NCBI GenBank assembly: GCA_028290125.1
Contig: JAQGKM010000171.1
Coordinates: 1 to 8,098 of the forward strand
DNA: 8,098 nt
Origin: Hyphomicrobiales bacterium
Lineage (GTDB): Bacteria; Pseudomonadota; Alphaproteobacteria; Rhizobiales; Beijerinckiaceae
Direction: 5' to 3'
Of the stretch, positions 1 through 5,467 are shown piece after piece; positions within the stretch are counted from its first letter, which is position 1; each line of letters opens with the position of its first letter. The notes under the pieces were generated by a model. That model worked only from the letters and a program-made list of their open reading frames with translations. It did no database searches and was not told the DNA's origin. Position numbers and translations under genes: made by a program.

Positions 1-464
1 TGCGCGCCAAGCAGAAGCTCAAGGGCTATTACGGCAACATCTCCGAGAAGCAGTTCCGCAAGTACTACCAGGAAGCCATTCGCATGAAGGGCGACTCGGG
101 CGACAACATGGTCGCGCTGCTGGAGCGTCGTCTCGATGCGGTCGTCTACCGCGCCAAGTTCGCGCCGACGCCGTTCGCCGCCCGCCAGTTCGTCAACCAT
201 GGCCACGTCAAGGTGAACGGCAAGCGCGTCAACATCGCGTCGTATCAGGTTCGCATCGGCGATCTGGTTGAAGTGAAGGATGCGTCGAAGCAGCTCCTGA
301 TCCTGCTCGAAGCCGTCGGCCTCGCCGAGCGCGACGTGCCGGATTACTACGAAGTCGACCACACCAAGATGACCGCGAAGATCACGCGCATTCCGCTCCC
401 GGCGGACGTGCCGTATCCGGTCGTCATGGAGCCGAACCTCGTCATCGAATATTACTCGCGCTAA
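1..464 (+). CDS. rpsD: 30S ribosomal protein S4, 3' part (start lies left of the window)
   Basis: S4 is a primary 16S rRNA-binding protein that nucleates assembly of the 30S body and lies near the mRNA entry site. The open frame enters from the left edge (first full codon at base 3) and gives 153 visible residues, so roughly the first 50 residues of a typical ~205-aa alphaproteobacterial S4 are missing. Visible residues about 1-40 are the end of the helical N-terminal domain (KLKGYYGNISEKQFRKYY). From about residue 42 comes the S4 RNA-binding domain, starting RRLDAVVYR and including ARQFVNHGHVKVNGKRVN and IGDLVEV. The C-terminus ends in the characteristic VPYPVVMEPNLVIEYYSR. A strong intrinsic terminator follows 25 bp after the TAA, so rpsD ends its transcription unit here. 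The identification rests on family-wide conserved sequence and is not in doubt. Confidence 0.98.
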   Translation, partial: RAKQKLKGYYGNISEKQFRKYYQEAIRMKGDSGDNMVALLERRLDAVVYRAKFAPTPFAARQFVNHGHVKVNGKRVNIASYQVRIGDLVEVKDASKQLLILLEAVGLAERDVPDYYEVDHTKMTAKITRIPLPADVPYPVVMEPNLVIEYYSR

Positions 465-489
465 TCTTCAGCGACGGGTTGCAAGACAA

Positions 490-523
490 GGGCCGCCACA
501 CGGATTGTGTGGCGGCCCTTTTT
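490..523 (+). terminator. Intrinsic terminator of rpsD, probably shared with the convergent gene
   Basis: A perfect 12-bp GC-rich stem (490-501 pairs with 507-518, arm GGGCCGCCACAC) has a 5-nt loop (502-506) and is followed directly by five T residues (519-523). This is a canonical rho-independent terminator for the plus strand. Read on the minus strand, the same stem is followed by TTGTCTT, a weaker U-tract, so the hairpin may also stop the convergent minus-strand gene that ends at 547. Confidence 0.95.
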
Positions 524-546
524 GTTGAAACCGGTCGGTCGGCGAT

Positions 547-921
547 TTAGTCGAACGTCGCCGAGGTGACGTTGGTGCTCTTGTTCCAGCGGATCGTGAT
601 CTTGGAGATCTCGCACAGGTTCACGTCGTGCCAGATGGCTTCGGAATCGTCTTCATCGTAGACGACCTTCAGGTCCCAAACGCACACGTTGCCAGCCTTG
701 CTGAAGGTGATCTTGTGAGCGGCGCCGTCTTCCATCGCGTCGTCTTCGTTTTCGAGCAGATCGTCGCCCCAGGTATCGGCCTTGGCGGGTGAAATGTAGA
801 TCTCGCTCAGCGCATAGCCGGTCTTGTTCACGAGGACGAAGTCCTGCGCGTTCTGCGCCTGAACCGGCGCGGCGACCATGACAGAGGTGAGAAAAGCGGC
901 AGCAAGCAAAAATTTGTTCAT
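547..921 (-). CDS. Small acidic secreted protein of unknown function
   Basis: A 124-residue protein with a clear Sec signal peptide: MNK, a hydrophobic run over residues 4-19, and probable cleavage after VQA (about residue 22). The mature part begins around QNAQDFVLVNKTGYALSEIY, followed by an Asp/Glu-rich stretch (residues 53-65, DDLLENEDDAMED). It has two cysteines, C80 in NVCVWDLKVVY and C103 in NLCEISKITI, which could form a disulfide in the periplasm. The pattern 'VNKTGY...IYISPA...W..D.L' followed by 'C.WDLKV.Y' and 'W...NLC' resembles a recurring family of small uncharacterised exported proteins in Rhizobiales; I recall it only as hypothetical. The frame opens 40 codons further upstream (1041), but the start at 921 is preferred because it begins the signal peptide and has GGGA about 9 nt upstream. 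It is convergent with rpsD. No function can be assigned. Confidence 0.85.
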   Translation of the reverse strand: MNKFLLAAAFLTSVMVAAPVQAQNAQDFVLVNKTGYALSEIYISPAKADTWGDDLLENEDDAMEDGAAHKITFSKAGNVCVWDLKVVYDEDDSEAIWHDVNLCEISKITIRWNKSTNVTSATFD

Positions 922-934
922 CGGATTGTCCCAG

Positions 935-963
935 ATTGATGAGGCTCCGACTAAGCTTGGCAA
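935..963 (-). promoter_or_regulatory. Weak candidate promoter for the small secreted protein gene
   Basis: On the minus strand, TTGCCA (958-963, 5 of 6 to the sigma-70 -35 box) is separated by 17 nt from ATCAAT (935-940, 3 of 6 to the -10 box), about 14 nt upstream of the chosen ATG at 921. The spacing is right but the -10 match is poor, so this is only suggestive. Confidence 0.22.
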
Positions 964-1022
964 TAACGATTTCTGCAACCGTTTTTTTGGCGCCGCACCA
1001 TGCGCGCGCCCGCGCGTGAACG

Positions 1023-1036
1023 GCCAACCGGTTGGC
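1023..1036. repeat. Perfect 14-bp palindrome in the intergenic region
   Basis: GCCAACCGGTTGGC is identical on both strands with no spacer. It lies between two minus-strand genes, 77 bp past the end of the ABC receptor gene and about 100 bp upstream of the secreted protein gene. It could be an operator for a dimeric regulator of the 547-921 gene. It has no loop and no T-run, so it is not a terminator. It may be coincidental. Confidence 0.35.
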
Positions 1037-1112
1037 GTCACTCAGGAAAAGGCTTTCGCCAGAAATCACGGACTACGCTGAAAAGCGCGCCGTGGCGAAG
1101 ACCGGGCCCGGC

Positions 1113-2063
1113 CTATTTCTGATAATGGGCGAAGAAGTCGTCCAGCTGGCTTTTGCTCAGCGGCGCGTTGAGGAATTTCATCTCGACGCCGTCGCGCATC
1201 ACCGCGTCGACGCCGCCGAGCGACGTCATCAGCACGGCCTTTTTCGGCCAGAACTCCTCGACGACCTGGATGGCGATATCGAGCGGGACGCCCGAGAAGG
1301 CGGAAAACGCCGGCATGGCGTCGGGGCTGGCGTACATCCAGTCGATCGTCTCGGCATAGGCGGCGCGGAATTTCTCCATCACCTTCGGCCGGTTCTTGAG
1401 GGCCGTGAGATTGGCGATGAGCACGCGCGACGTCTGGTTGTCGAGGCCAGGCAGTTCCGCCTCGCGCGCCACCACGCGGATGAGCCCCTTCTTGCGCTGC
1501 TCGAAGCCGAAGGGCGGGTTGGCCCAGCCGATGTCGATCTGTCCGGACATGACCTGCGTCAGCGTCGCGGCCGGCCCGCCGGTCGGCGTCAACTTCATGT
1601 CGACGCCATAGAGCTTGCTCAGCGCCTGCAGCGCCACGAAGCCGGACGAGCCGCCGGTGGCGTAGGCGATCGACCTGCCGCCGGCGTCCTTCAGCGACTT
1701 GATCGGCGAACTGGCCGGCACGTACCAGTACAGATCGGGGCCCGTGCTGGTGTTTCCGATCGGCCGCAGCGGCGCGCCTTTCTGGTAGGCCGACATCACG
1801 GCGACCAGTCCGAGCCCGACGCCGATGTCGGCGCTGCCGGAGGCCACGGCCTGCATCGTCTCGCCGCCCCCTTGCGTCCACAGCACCTGCACGTCGAGCC
1901 CGTGCTTGGCGAAAATGCCGGCATGGTTGCCGAGGAAGGGCGGCGACGTCCGCCAATTGCCCTGGGCGCCGGATGCGATGATCAGTTTGTCCTGCGCGCT
2001 GGCGAAAGCCGTAGTCGAGACGAAGACGGCGAGCGCGGCGACGAAAGCGAGCGGACGTATCAT
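1113..2063 (-). CDS. ABC transporter substrate-binding protein, TauA/SsuA/NMT1 type
   Basis: A 316-residue periplasmic solute receptor of the NitT/TauT (nitrate, sulfonate, taurine, thiamine-precursor) superfamily. Residues 1-24 form a Sec signal peptide ending ASA, with the mature protein from about QDKLIIASG. Family signatures, in order, are GNHAGIFAKHGLDVQVLW (45-62), ETMQAVASGSADIGVGLG (68-85), SLKDAGGRSIAYATGGSSGF (123-142) and QVMSGQIDIGWANPP (170-184). Length is normal for the family. The start at 2063 is chosen because GGGGAG sits 7 nt upstream and the signal peptide begins there; a longer in-frame start at 2114 adds 17 unlikely residues. No ABC ATPase or permease gene is adjacent, so partner and ligand are unknown. 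Aromatic or sulfonate-like anions are common for such receptors, but the sequence does not show specificity. Confidence 0.93.
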   Translation of the reverse strand: MIRPLAFVAALAVFVSTTAFASAQDKLIIASGAQGNWRTSPPFLGNHAGIFAKHGLDVQVLWTQGGGETMQAVASGSADIGVGLGLVAVMSAYQKGAPLRPIGNTSTGPDLYWYVPASSPIKSLKDAGGRSIAYATGGSSGFVALQALSKLYGVDMKLTPTGGPAATLTQVMSGQIDIGWANPPFGFEQRKKGLIRVVAREAELPGLDNQTSRVLIANLTALKNRPKVMEKFRAAYAETIDWMYASPDAMPAFSAFSGVPLDIAIQVVEEFWPKKAVLMTSLGGVDAVMRDGVEMKFLNAPLSKSQLDDFFAHYQK

Positions 2064-2090
2064 GCGTATCTCCCCGGACGGCGGCCGGTC

Positions 2091-2106
2091 CCGCTGTACG
2101 CAGCGG
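2091..2106. repeat. Short perfect hairpin in the leader of the ABC receptor gene
   Basis: CCGCTG (2091-2096) and CAGCGG (2101-2106) form a perfect 6-bp stem with a 4-nt loop, 28 bp upstream of the minus-strand ATG at 2063. In the receptor's mRNA leader the loop would read CGUA. It could shape the leader RNA, but nothing else supports regulation. Confidence 0.35.
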
Positions 2107-2221
2107 AACGGCATTCGACGCTACCTGCACGTGCGTCGTGCGGCTCATCGGATGTTGCGTCAGGGTGATCAGAAAAGCGGCACGGCGCCTGCTTATTGAA
2201 ATAGCCGGCGAGCGACGCATG

Positions 2222-2249
2222 TTTTTTCCCTCCCCACAGAAGGGAGGGG
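2222..2249. repeat. T-run and CCCTCCC/GGGAGGG hairpin
   Basis: Six T residues (2222-2227) are followed by CCCTCCC (2228-2234), a 7-nt loop and GGGAGGG (2242-2248). The T-run precedes the stem on the plus strand, and on the minus strand the stem is followed by A residues, so this is not an intrinsic terminator in either direction. Similar pyrimidine/purine hairpins occur between genes in Rhizobiales genomes; that comparison is from general memory. Confidence 0.4.
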
Positions 2250-2353
2250 AATCTCTCGCGTCTTACGATTGAATTATCTGATCGGCGAACTGCGCCGAAC
2301 ACGCCGACGTCAGTACGGCAAGCGCCCGCGGGCGGCGGAAATAGTGCTGAAAT

Positions 2354-2400
2354 AGAGACATCTCAGAACATTGGCCTACCGGTAACTTGTGTCTGTCTCT
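2354..2400. repeat. Spaced inverted repeat upstream of the exported-protein gene
   Basis: AGAGACA (2354-2360) and TGTCTCT (2394-2400) are exact inverted copies separated by 33 nt. The right arm ends 46 bp upstream of the ATG at 2447. It could be a paired operator or a long-loop hairpin in the leader, or chance. Confidence 0.3.
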
Positions 2401-2446
2401 GATTCGCTCCTACCGTTGCGTCATGATCTGGCAGGGGTGCTAACTT

Positions 2447-2986
2447 ATGTCTTCCATCAAGAATGTGATCTGCGGCGCGCTCGCGGCGTCTCTGGTTTCG
2501 GCCGCCGCATTTGCCGGCAACTTCATCCCGACCTACACGCAGAAGGATCGGCTGAAGACGACATTCTCGCTCGGCATCCAGTGGGATTTCGGCGACATGC
2601 AGCCGCAGCTGGTGGGCGCCGTGCGCCGCACCGAGACGACGTCGCGCGAAGCCGTCAACGGCGGCAAGATCGACATCGCGCTGCCGCTGCGCATGGACAT
2701 GTTCCTCGATCCGACGATACGCATCCTTGGCCTGTCCGGCGGGCGTACCGTGCAGGGCGAACTGGGTCTCGGCTGGCGCGTGCGGTCGTCCGAACTCATC
2801 GCCGCGGTGGGCGTGCAGGCGCCTTACACGAATGGCGGCGTCAACTTCTCGTTCAGCGGCGCAATGCGGCCCTATCTCGGCGTGAACACGATCGGCCGCG
2901 CGCCGGGCCCGACGACCGTCTACACCTTCGCGCCGCCGCCGATCTTCATCTTGCCGCCGCCCTTGCTCGGGCTGACGCCCAACTGA
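2447..2986 (+). CDS. Uncharacterised exported protein, possibly outer-membrane beta-rich
   Basis: A 179-residue protein that I cannot place in a named family. Residues 1-23 are a Sec signal peptide (MSSIKNV, hydrophobic core, AFA cleavage site), so it is exported. The mature part alternates polar and hydrophobic residues, with Gly and aromatics at strand ends, for example LKTTFSLGIQWDFGD (36-50), GELGLGWRVRSSELIAAVGV (104-123) and GGVNFSFSGAMRPYLGVN (130-147). This suggests beta-strands, perhaps part of a small barrel, but it is short for a complete one. The C-terminus is unusually Pro-rich (FAPPPIFILPPPLLGLTPN, 161-179). AGGGG at 2433-2437, 9 nt before ATG 2447, supports the start. Its stop overlaps the ribosome-binding site of the hydroxylase gene that follows, so the two are almost certainly co-expressed. 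Confidence 0.85.
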   Translation: MSSIKNVICGALAASLVSAAAFAGNFIPTYTQKDRLKTTFSLGIQWDFGDMQPQLVGAVRRTETTSREAVNGGKIDIALPLRMDMFLDPTIRILGLSGGRTVQGELGLGWRVRSSELIAAVGVQAPYTNGGVNFSFSGAMRPYLGVNTIGRAPGPTTVYTFAPPPIFILPPPLLGLTPN

Positions 2987-2999
2987 GGATCGCGCATTG
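2984..2999 (+). promoter_or_regulatory. Ribosome-binding site fixing a TTG start for the hydroxylase gene
   Basis: GAGGA (2985-2989) overlaps the TGA stop of the upstream gene (2984-2986) and lies 7 nt before TTG 2997. No ATG or GTG in this frame lies nearby. The overlap implies translational coupling between the two genes. Confidence 0.7.
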
Positions 3000-3803
3000 G
3001 ACGTTTCTGAACTTCTCGTTCGGAACCTGACGACTTGCGTGAGCATCGCGGCGATCGCGCTGCTCTGGCCGTGGGAACGCTTCGCGCCGCGCGTGGCGCC
3101 GGGCCCTGACTGGTCGCGGCGCCTCGCCGCCGTCACGGTGCTGGCGGCGGCTTCCGCCTTTGCGTCCTACTTCTTTTCCGAAGCGCTGCTCGGCGATCTT
3201 CTGACGCTTTACGCGCACGTGCGCCTGTTCAGCATTGCGAAGTGGGACATGCATCCCGCGCTCATCTTCATGTTGAGCTTCATGATCGTCGACCTCGTGA
3301 ACTACGCGACGCATCTCGTGTCGCACCGGATCGGCTTCCTGTGGCGGATGCATGCGGTCCACCATGCCGACGAACATGTCGCTGCATCGACTTCGCTGCT
3401 GCATCATCCGCTCGAAGTTCTGGTGAACGCCGCGGTTGGCCTGCTGGTCTACATGGTGATGGGCATTCCGGTGATCGTGGTCACGATCTACGCGCTGGTC
3501 GCGTCGCTGCATTCGGTCTTCTCGCACGCCAACATCCGCCTGGCGCCTCGCATCGAGCGCTGGTTGCGGCTCGTGCTGATCACGCCTGACTTTCACCGCA
3601 CGCATCATTCGATCGAGACGCAGGAGGGCGATTCCAATTTCGGCGCCGTCTTCCCGTTCTGGGACCGGCTGTTTGGCACCTATGTCGCGCATCCCGTGCA
3701 GCCCGAGGATCGGCTCGTGATGGGCCTGCGCGAAAGCGAAAAGCCAGCCGCCTTCGCGGCGCGCGACCTGCTGATGCATCCGCTGTCGTTTCGCAAAAGC
3801 TGA
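2997..3803 (+). CDS. Sterol desaturase / fatty acid hydroxylase family membrane di-iron oxygenase
   Basis: A 268-residue integral membrane protein of the fatty acid hydroxylase superfamily, whose members use a histidine-bound di-iron centre, O2 and reductant to hydroxylate or desaturate lipids. The full histidine set is visible: HLVSH (H106, H110), HAVHH (H119, H122, H123), HH at 136-137, H172 and H177 in LHSVFSHAN, and HRTHH (H200, H203, H204). Hydrophobic segments lie at about 10-24, 45-66, 87-103 and 143-176. The C-terminal NFGAVFPFWDRLFGTYV (214-230) is typical of the family. The start is TTG 2997, backed by GAGGA 7 nt upstream. Length fits bacterial members. The substrate is unknown; bacterial relatives act on fatty acyl, carotenoid, hopanoid/sterol or alkylglycerol lipids. 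The gene sits 10 bp behind an exported-protein gene, which hints at an envelope lipid role. Confidence 0.93.
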   Translation: MDVSELLVRNLTTCVSIAAIALLWPWERFAPRVAPGPDWSRRLAAVTVLAAASAFASYFFSEALLGDLLTLYAHVRLFSIAKWDMHPALIFMLSFMIVDLVNYATHLVSHRIGFLWRMHAVHHADEHVAASTSLLHHPLEVLVNAAVGLLVYMVMGIPVIVVTIYALVASLHSVFSHANIRLAPRIERWLRLVLITPDFHRTHHSIETQEGDSNFGAVFPFWDRLFGTYVAHPVQPEDRLVMGLRESEKPAAFAARDLLMHPLSFRKS

Positions 3804-3865
3804 CAAGCCGCGCGGTCCCGTTTAAGCTGCGGTTTCAGTTTTCCAGCAGCACGAACGGATAGCGC

Positions 3866-4084
3866 ATGAGCGACGACACCCGCGACAGCAACGGGACCAT
3901 TCTCAACGACGGCGATTCCGTCACGCTGATCAAGGATCTCAAGGTGAAGGGCACATCCGTGACCTTGAAGCGCGGCACGCTCGTGAAGAACATCCGGCTG
4001 ACCGGCGATCCCGAAGAAATCGAGTGCAACGCCGACAAGGTGAAGGGCCTCGTGCTGAAGACAGCGTTTCTCAAGAAGGCCTGA
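3866..4084 (+). CDS. PhnA/YjdM-domain small protein lacking the zinc ribbon
   Basis: A 72-residue protein matching the C-terminal domain of E. coli YjdM (formerly PhnA): DSNGTILNDGDSVTLIKDLK (7-26), VKGTSVTLKRGTLVKNIRL (27-45), a central stretch around GDPEEIECNADKVKG and the closing FLKKA. Full-length YjdM is about 110 aa with an N-terminal Cys4 zinc ribbon. Here that part is absent, only one cysteine remains (in EIECNAD), and the upstream sequence does not encode it. Short versions annotated as alkylphosphonate utilisation protein are common in alphaproteobacteria. The name PhnA is historical; a role in phosphonate breakdown is not established and no phn genes are nearby. The domain is a small SH3-like beta fold. 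A weak GGA precedes the ATG by about 8 nt. The gene lies 62 bp after the hydroxylase and may be read through from it. Confidence 0.9.
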   Translation: MSDDTRDSNGTILNDGDSVTLIKDLKVKGTSVTLKRGTLVKNIRLTGDPEEIECNADKVKGLVLKTAFLKKA

Positions 4085-4088
4085 GGCG

Positions 4089-4228
4089 CTCGTCATTGCG
4101 AGGAGCCGAAGGCGACGCGGCAATCCATCTTCGGGACGACCGGCGGATACCGTAGTCGCGAGACAGAAGCGTCGAGCCGCAAAGCCTCACATGGATTGCT
4201 TCGTCGCTACGCTCCTCGCAATGACGAG
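4089..4228. repeat. 140-bp inverted-repeat intergenic element (CGTCATTGCGAGG type)
   Basis: The two ends are exact inverted copies over 18 bp: CTCGTCATTGCGAGGAGC at 4089-4106 and its complement at 4211-4228. A second perfect inner match of 9 bp follows (GCAATCCAT at 4120-4128, complement at 4191-4199). Each arm can also fold alone, since ATTGC and GCAAT recur within it (4095-4099 with 4120-4124; 4195-4199 with 4218-4222). The central ~60 bp are unrelated to the arms and carry no gene. Elements with these ends are widespread non-coding dispersed repeats in proteobacterial genomes (known from memory). It fills the gap between two convergent genes, ending 6 bp short of the receptor stop codon, so its RNA hairpin may act as a bidirectional terminator or mRNA 3' stabiliser. 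Confidence 0.9.
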
Positions 4229-4234
4229 GGGCCG

Positions 4235-5296
4235 CTACTTCGCGATCAGCAGCTTGCCGAGGCGGGCGCGGACGTCGGCTGGTGTTTGGGCGGCTTCCTC
4301 GATCACCTTGCGCACGGCCTTGCCGTCGATCGGGCTGGTCAGCATGCCGGCCTGCGCCATCTCGGCGCGGAATTTCGGATCGCGCGCCATCTTCATGAAG
4401 CCGGCTTCGAGGATCGCGGCGCGCTCGGCGGGGATTTCGGGTGGCGCCGCGAAGGGCAGGGCCATGAAGAACGGGCTCTCGGCGAATTCGAGATAGGCGC
4501 GGTCCCGGGGATCGGTCACCAGTTCGCGCGCGGTCGGCGCGTTGGGCAGGTCGGGCAAGCGGGTGTTGCGCGCGAATTGCGCCAGCACACGCAACTTGCC
4601 GTCCTTCCAGAGCTGCGGCCGCGCCGCCATGATGGCGCTGAGGTCGATCACCTGGCCGTCGATCTCGCCGCGCTCCATCGCGAGCCAGATGTCGTTGGCG
4701 CCCGGGAAGCCGCGCACGATGTCGGCGTTCACGCCGAGCAGTTCCTGCGCGATGAGCGCGAATGTCGTGTTGGTGGCGCCGACGCCGACGCCCGCCAGCG
4801 TGATCTTCTGCTTGCGCGCATCGTCGAGCGTCTTGATCGGACTCGAGGCGTTGACCACCAGCAGGTAGCCGTCGTCCGTATAGGACGACAGGCTGCCGAG
4901 CCAGGTCAGCTTCATGGGATCGAACGAGACGTTCGGATCGCCGCACAGCGCAAGCTGGGGAATGCCGCGGCTGACCGTCGCGAAGGTCAGGCCGTCGCGC
5001 GGCACGCTGGTGGCGAGCCGGTTCGCCGCCGACAATCCGCCGGCGCCCGGCTGGTTCTGCACGACGATGTTGGGCTGGCCCTCGATGTATTGCGGCAGGT
5101 AGCGGCCGACGATGCGGGCCGCAATGTCATAAAAGCCGCCGGGCGAGAATGGCACGATGAGCTGCACGGTCTTGCCGGCGTAGAAGGCGGGCTCGGCGGC
5201 GCGCGCCGGGGCGGGCAGGAGGGTTGCGGCGGCGCCGAGCGTTGCGGCTTTCGCGAAAGCGCGACGCGTGAGTGTTGGGGGCGCCTTGAACGACAT
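4235..5296 (-). CDS. Bug/TctC-family tripartite tricarboxylate transporter receptor, Tat-exported
   Basis: A 353-residue periplasmic solute receptor of the Bug family, which captures carboxylates and related anions, classically for TctAB permeases. The N-terminus has a twin-arginine signal, TRRAFAK (10-16), a hydrophobic stretch and cleavage near ARA (31-33), so export by Tat is likely; many Bug proteins use Sec. Family motifs are IVPFSPGGFYDIAARI (47-62, with the usual Asp at 57), VVQNQPGAGG (78-87), RLPDLPNAPTARE (246-258) and the C-terminal helix PPEIPAERAAILEAGFMKMA (285-304). Length with signal is slightly above the usual ~325. The start is firm: GGAGGAG lies 6 nt before ATG 5296. No tctA or tctB is adjacent, which is the usual state of expanded Bug families. 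The ligand is unknown. Confidence 0.95.
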   Translation of the reverse strand: MSFKAPPTLTRRAFAKAATLGAAATLLPAPARAAEPAFYAGKTVQLIVPFSPGGFYDIAARIVGRYLPQYIEGQPNIVVQNQPGAGGLSAANRLATSVPRDGLTFATVSRGIPQLALCGDPNVSFDPMKLTWLGSLSSYTDDGYLLVVNASSPIKTLDDARKQKITLAGVGVGATNTTFALIAQELLGVNADIVRGFPGANDIWLAMERGEIDGQVIDLSAIMAARPQLWKDGKLRVLAQFARNTRLPDLPNAPTARELVTDPRDRAYLEFAESPFFMALPFAAPPEIPAERAAILEAGFMKMARDPKFRAEMAQAGMLTSPIDGKAVRKVIEEAAQTPADVRARLGKLLIAK

Positions 5297-5401
5297 GCCA
5301 GTCTCCTCCGTGCGGCCAAGCGTGCGATGCGCGCAGCCTTTCGTGAAACCTATCGGCCCCGGCTGTGCTTGTGAACCCTGTGCCTGCGGCCTGTGGGTAA
5401 T

Positions 5402-5431
5402 TGATCGAAATCATCGTGCAATGCGACGATG
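5402..5431. promoter_or_regulatory. Adjacent dyads in the divergent promoter region
   Basis: Two inverted repeats overlap between the divergent Bug receptor and FUSC genes: TGAT-N4-ATCA (5402-5413) and CATCGT-N8-ACGATG (5412-5431). The region 5297-5467 must carry promoters for both directions, so these dyads are plausible operators. No regulator gene lies next to them. A weak minus-strand promoter candidate, TTCACA (5370-5375) and TAGGTT (5347-5352) with 17-nt spacing, lies on the receptor side. Confidence 0.35.
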
Positions 5432-5467
5432 CGGTCCAGATGAGGCCGCCTCACGCCGGGATACTCG

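Larger units (their letters stand above)
2064..2446. other. Gene-free stretch between divergent genes
   Basis: This 383-bp interval separates the minus-strand ABC receptor gene from the plus-strand exported-protein gene and must hold both promoters. I see no credible coding region: a minus-strand frame over 2060-2302 has no family features and overlaps hairpins. It contains a 6-bp hairpin (2091-2106), a T-run plus purine/pyrimidine hairpin (2222-2249) and a spaced inverted repeat (2354-2400), listed separately. No good sigma-70 match was found by eye on either strand. Confidence 0.6.

Noticed and set aside
982..988. Run of seven T residues as a terminator tail
   Set aside because: No stem precedes it on the plus strand, and no plus-strand gene ends nearby.
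1032..2220. Long open frames on the plus strand (1032-2168) and in another minus-strand frame (1066-2220)
   Set aside because: They are GC-driven shadows of the ABC receptor gene. Their translations are rich in Arg, Gly and Ala with no domain pattern, and they lack signal peptide and family motifs.
2222..2249. T-run next to a hairpin as a possible intrinsic terminator
   Set aside because: The T-run is on the wrong side of the stem for the plus strand, and on the minus strand the stem is followed by A residues.
2060..2302. 80-codon minus-strand frame in the gene-free stretch
   Set aside because: No family resemblance, no good ribosome-binding site, runs through the T-run/hairpin and overlaps the receptor's leader.
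4089..4228. Insertion sequence or MITE remnant with transposase
   Set aside because: No transposase coding and no obvious target-site duplication flanking the arms; described only as a non-coding repeat element.
4196..5374. 392-codon plus-strand open frame opposite the Bug receptor
   Set aside because: Antisense shadow: low-complexity Arg/Gly/Ala/His composition, no recognisable motif, and the opposite strand encodes a full-length Bug protein with a strong ribosome-binding site.
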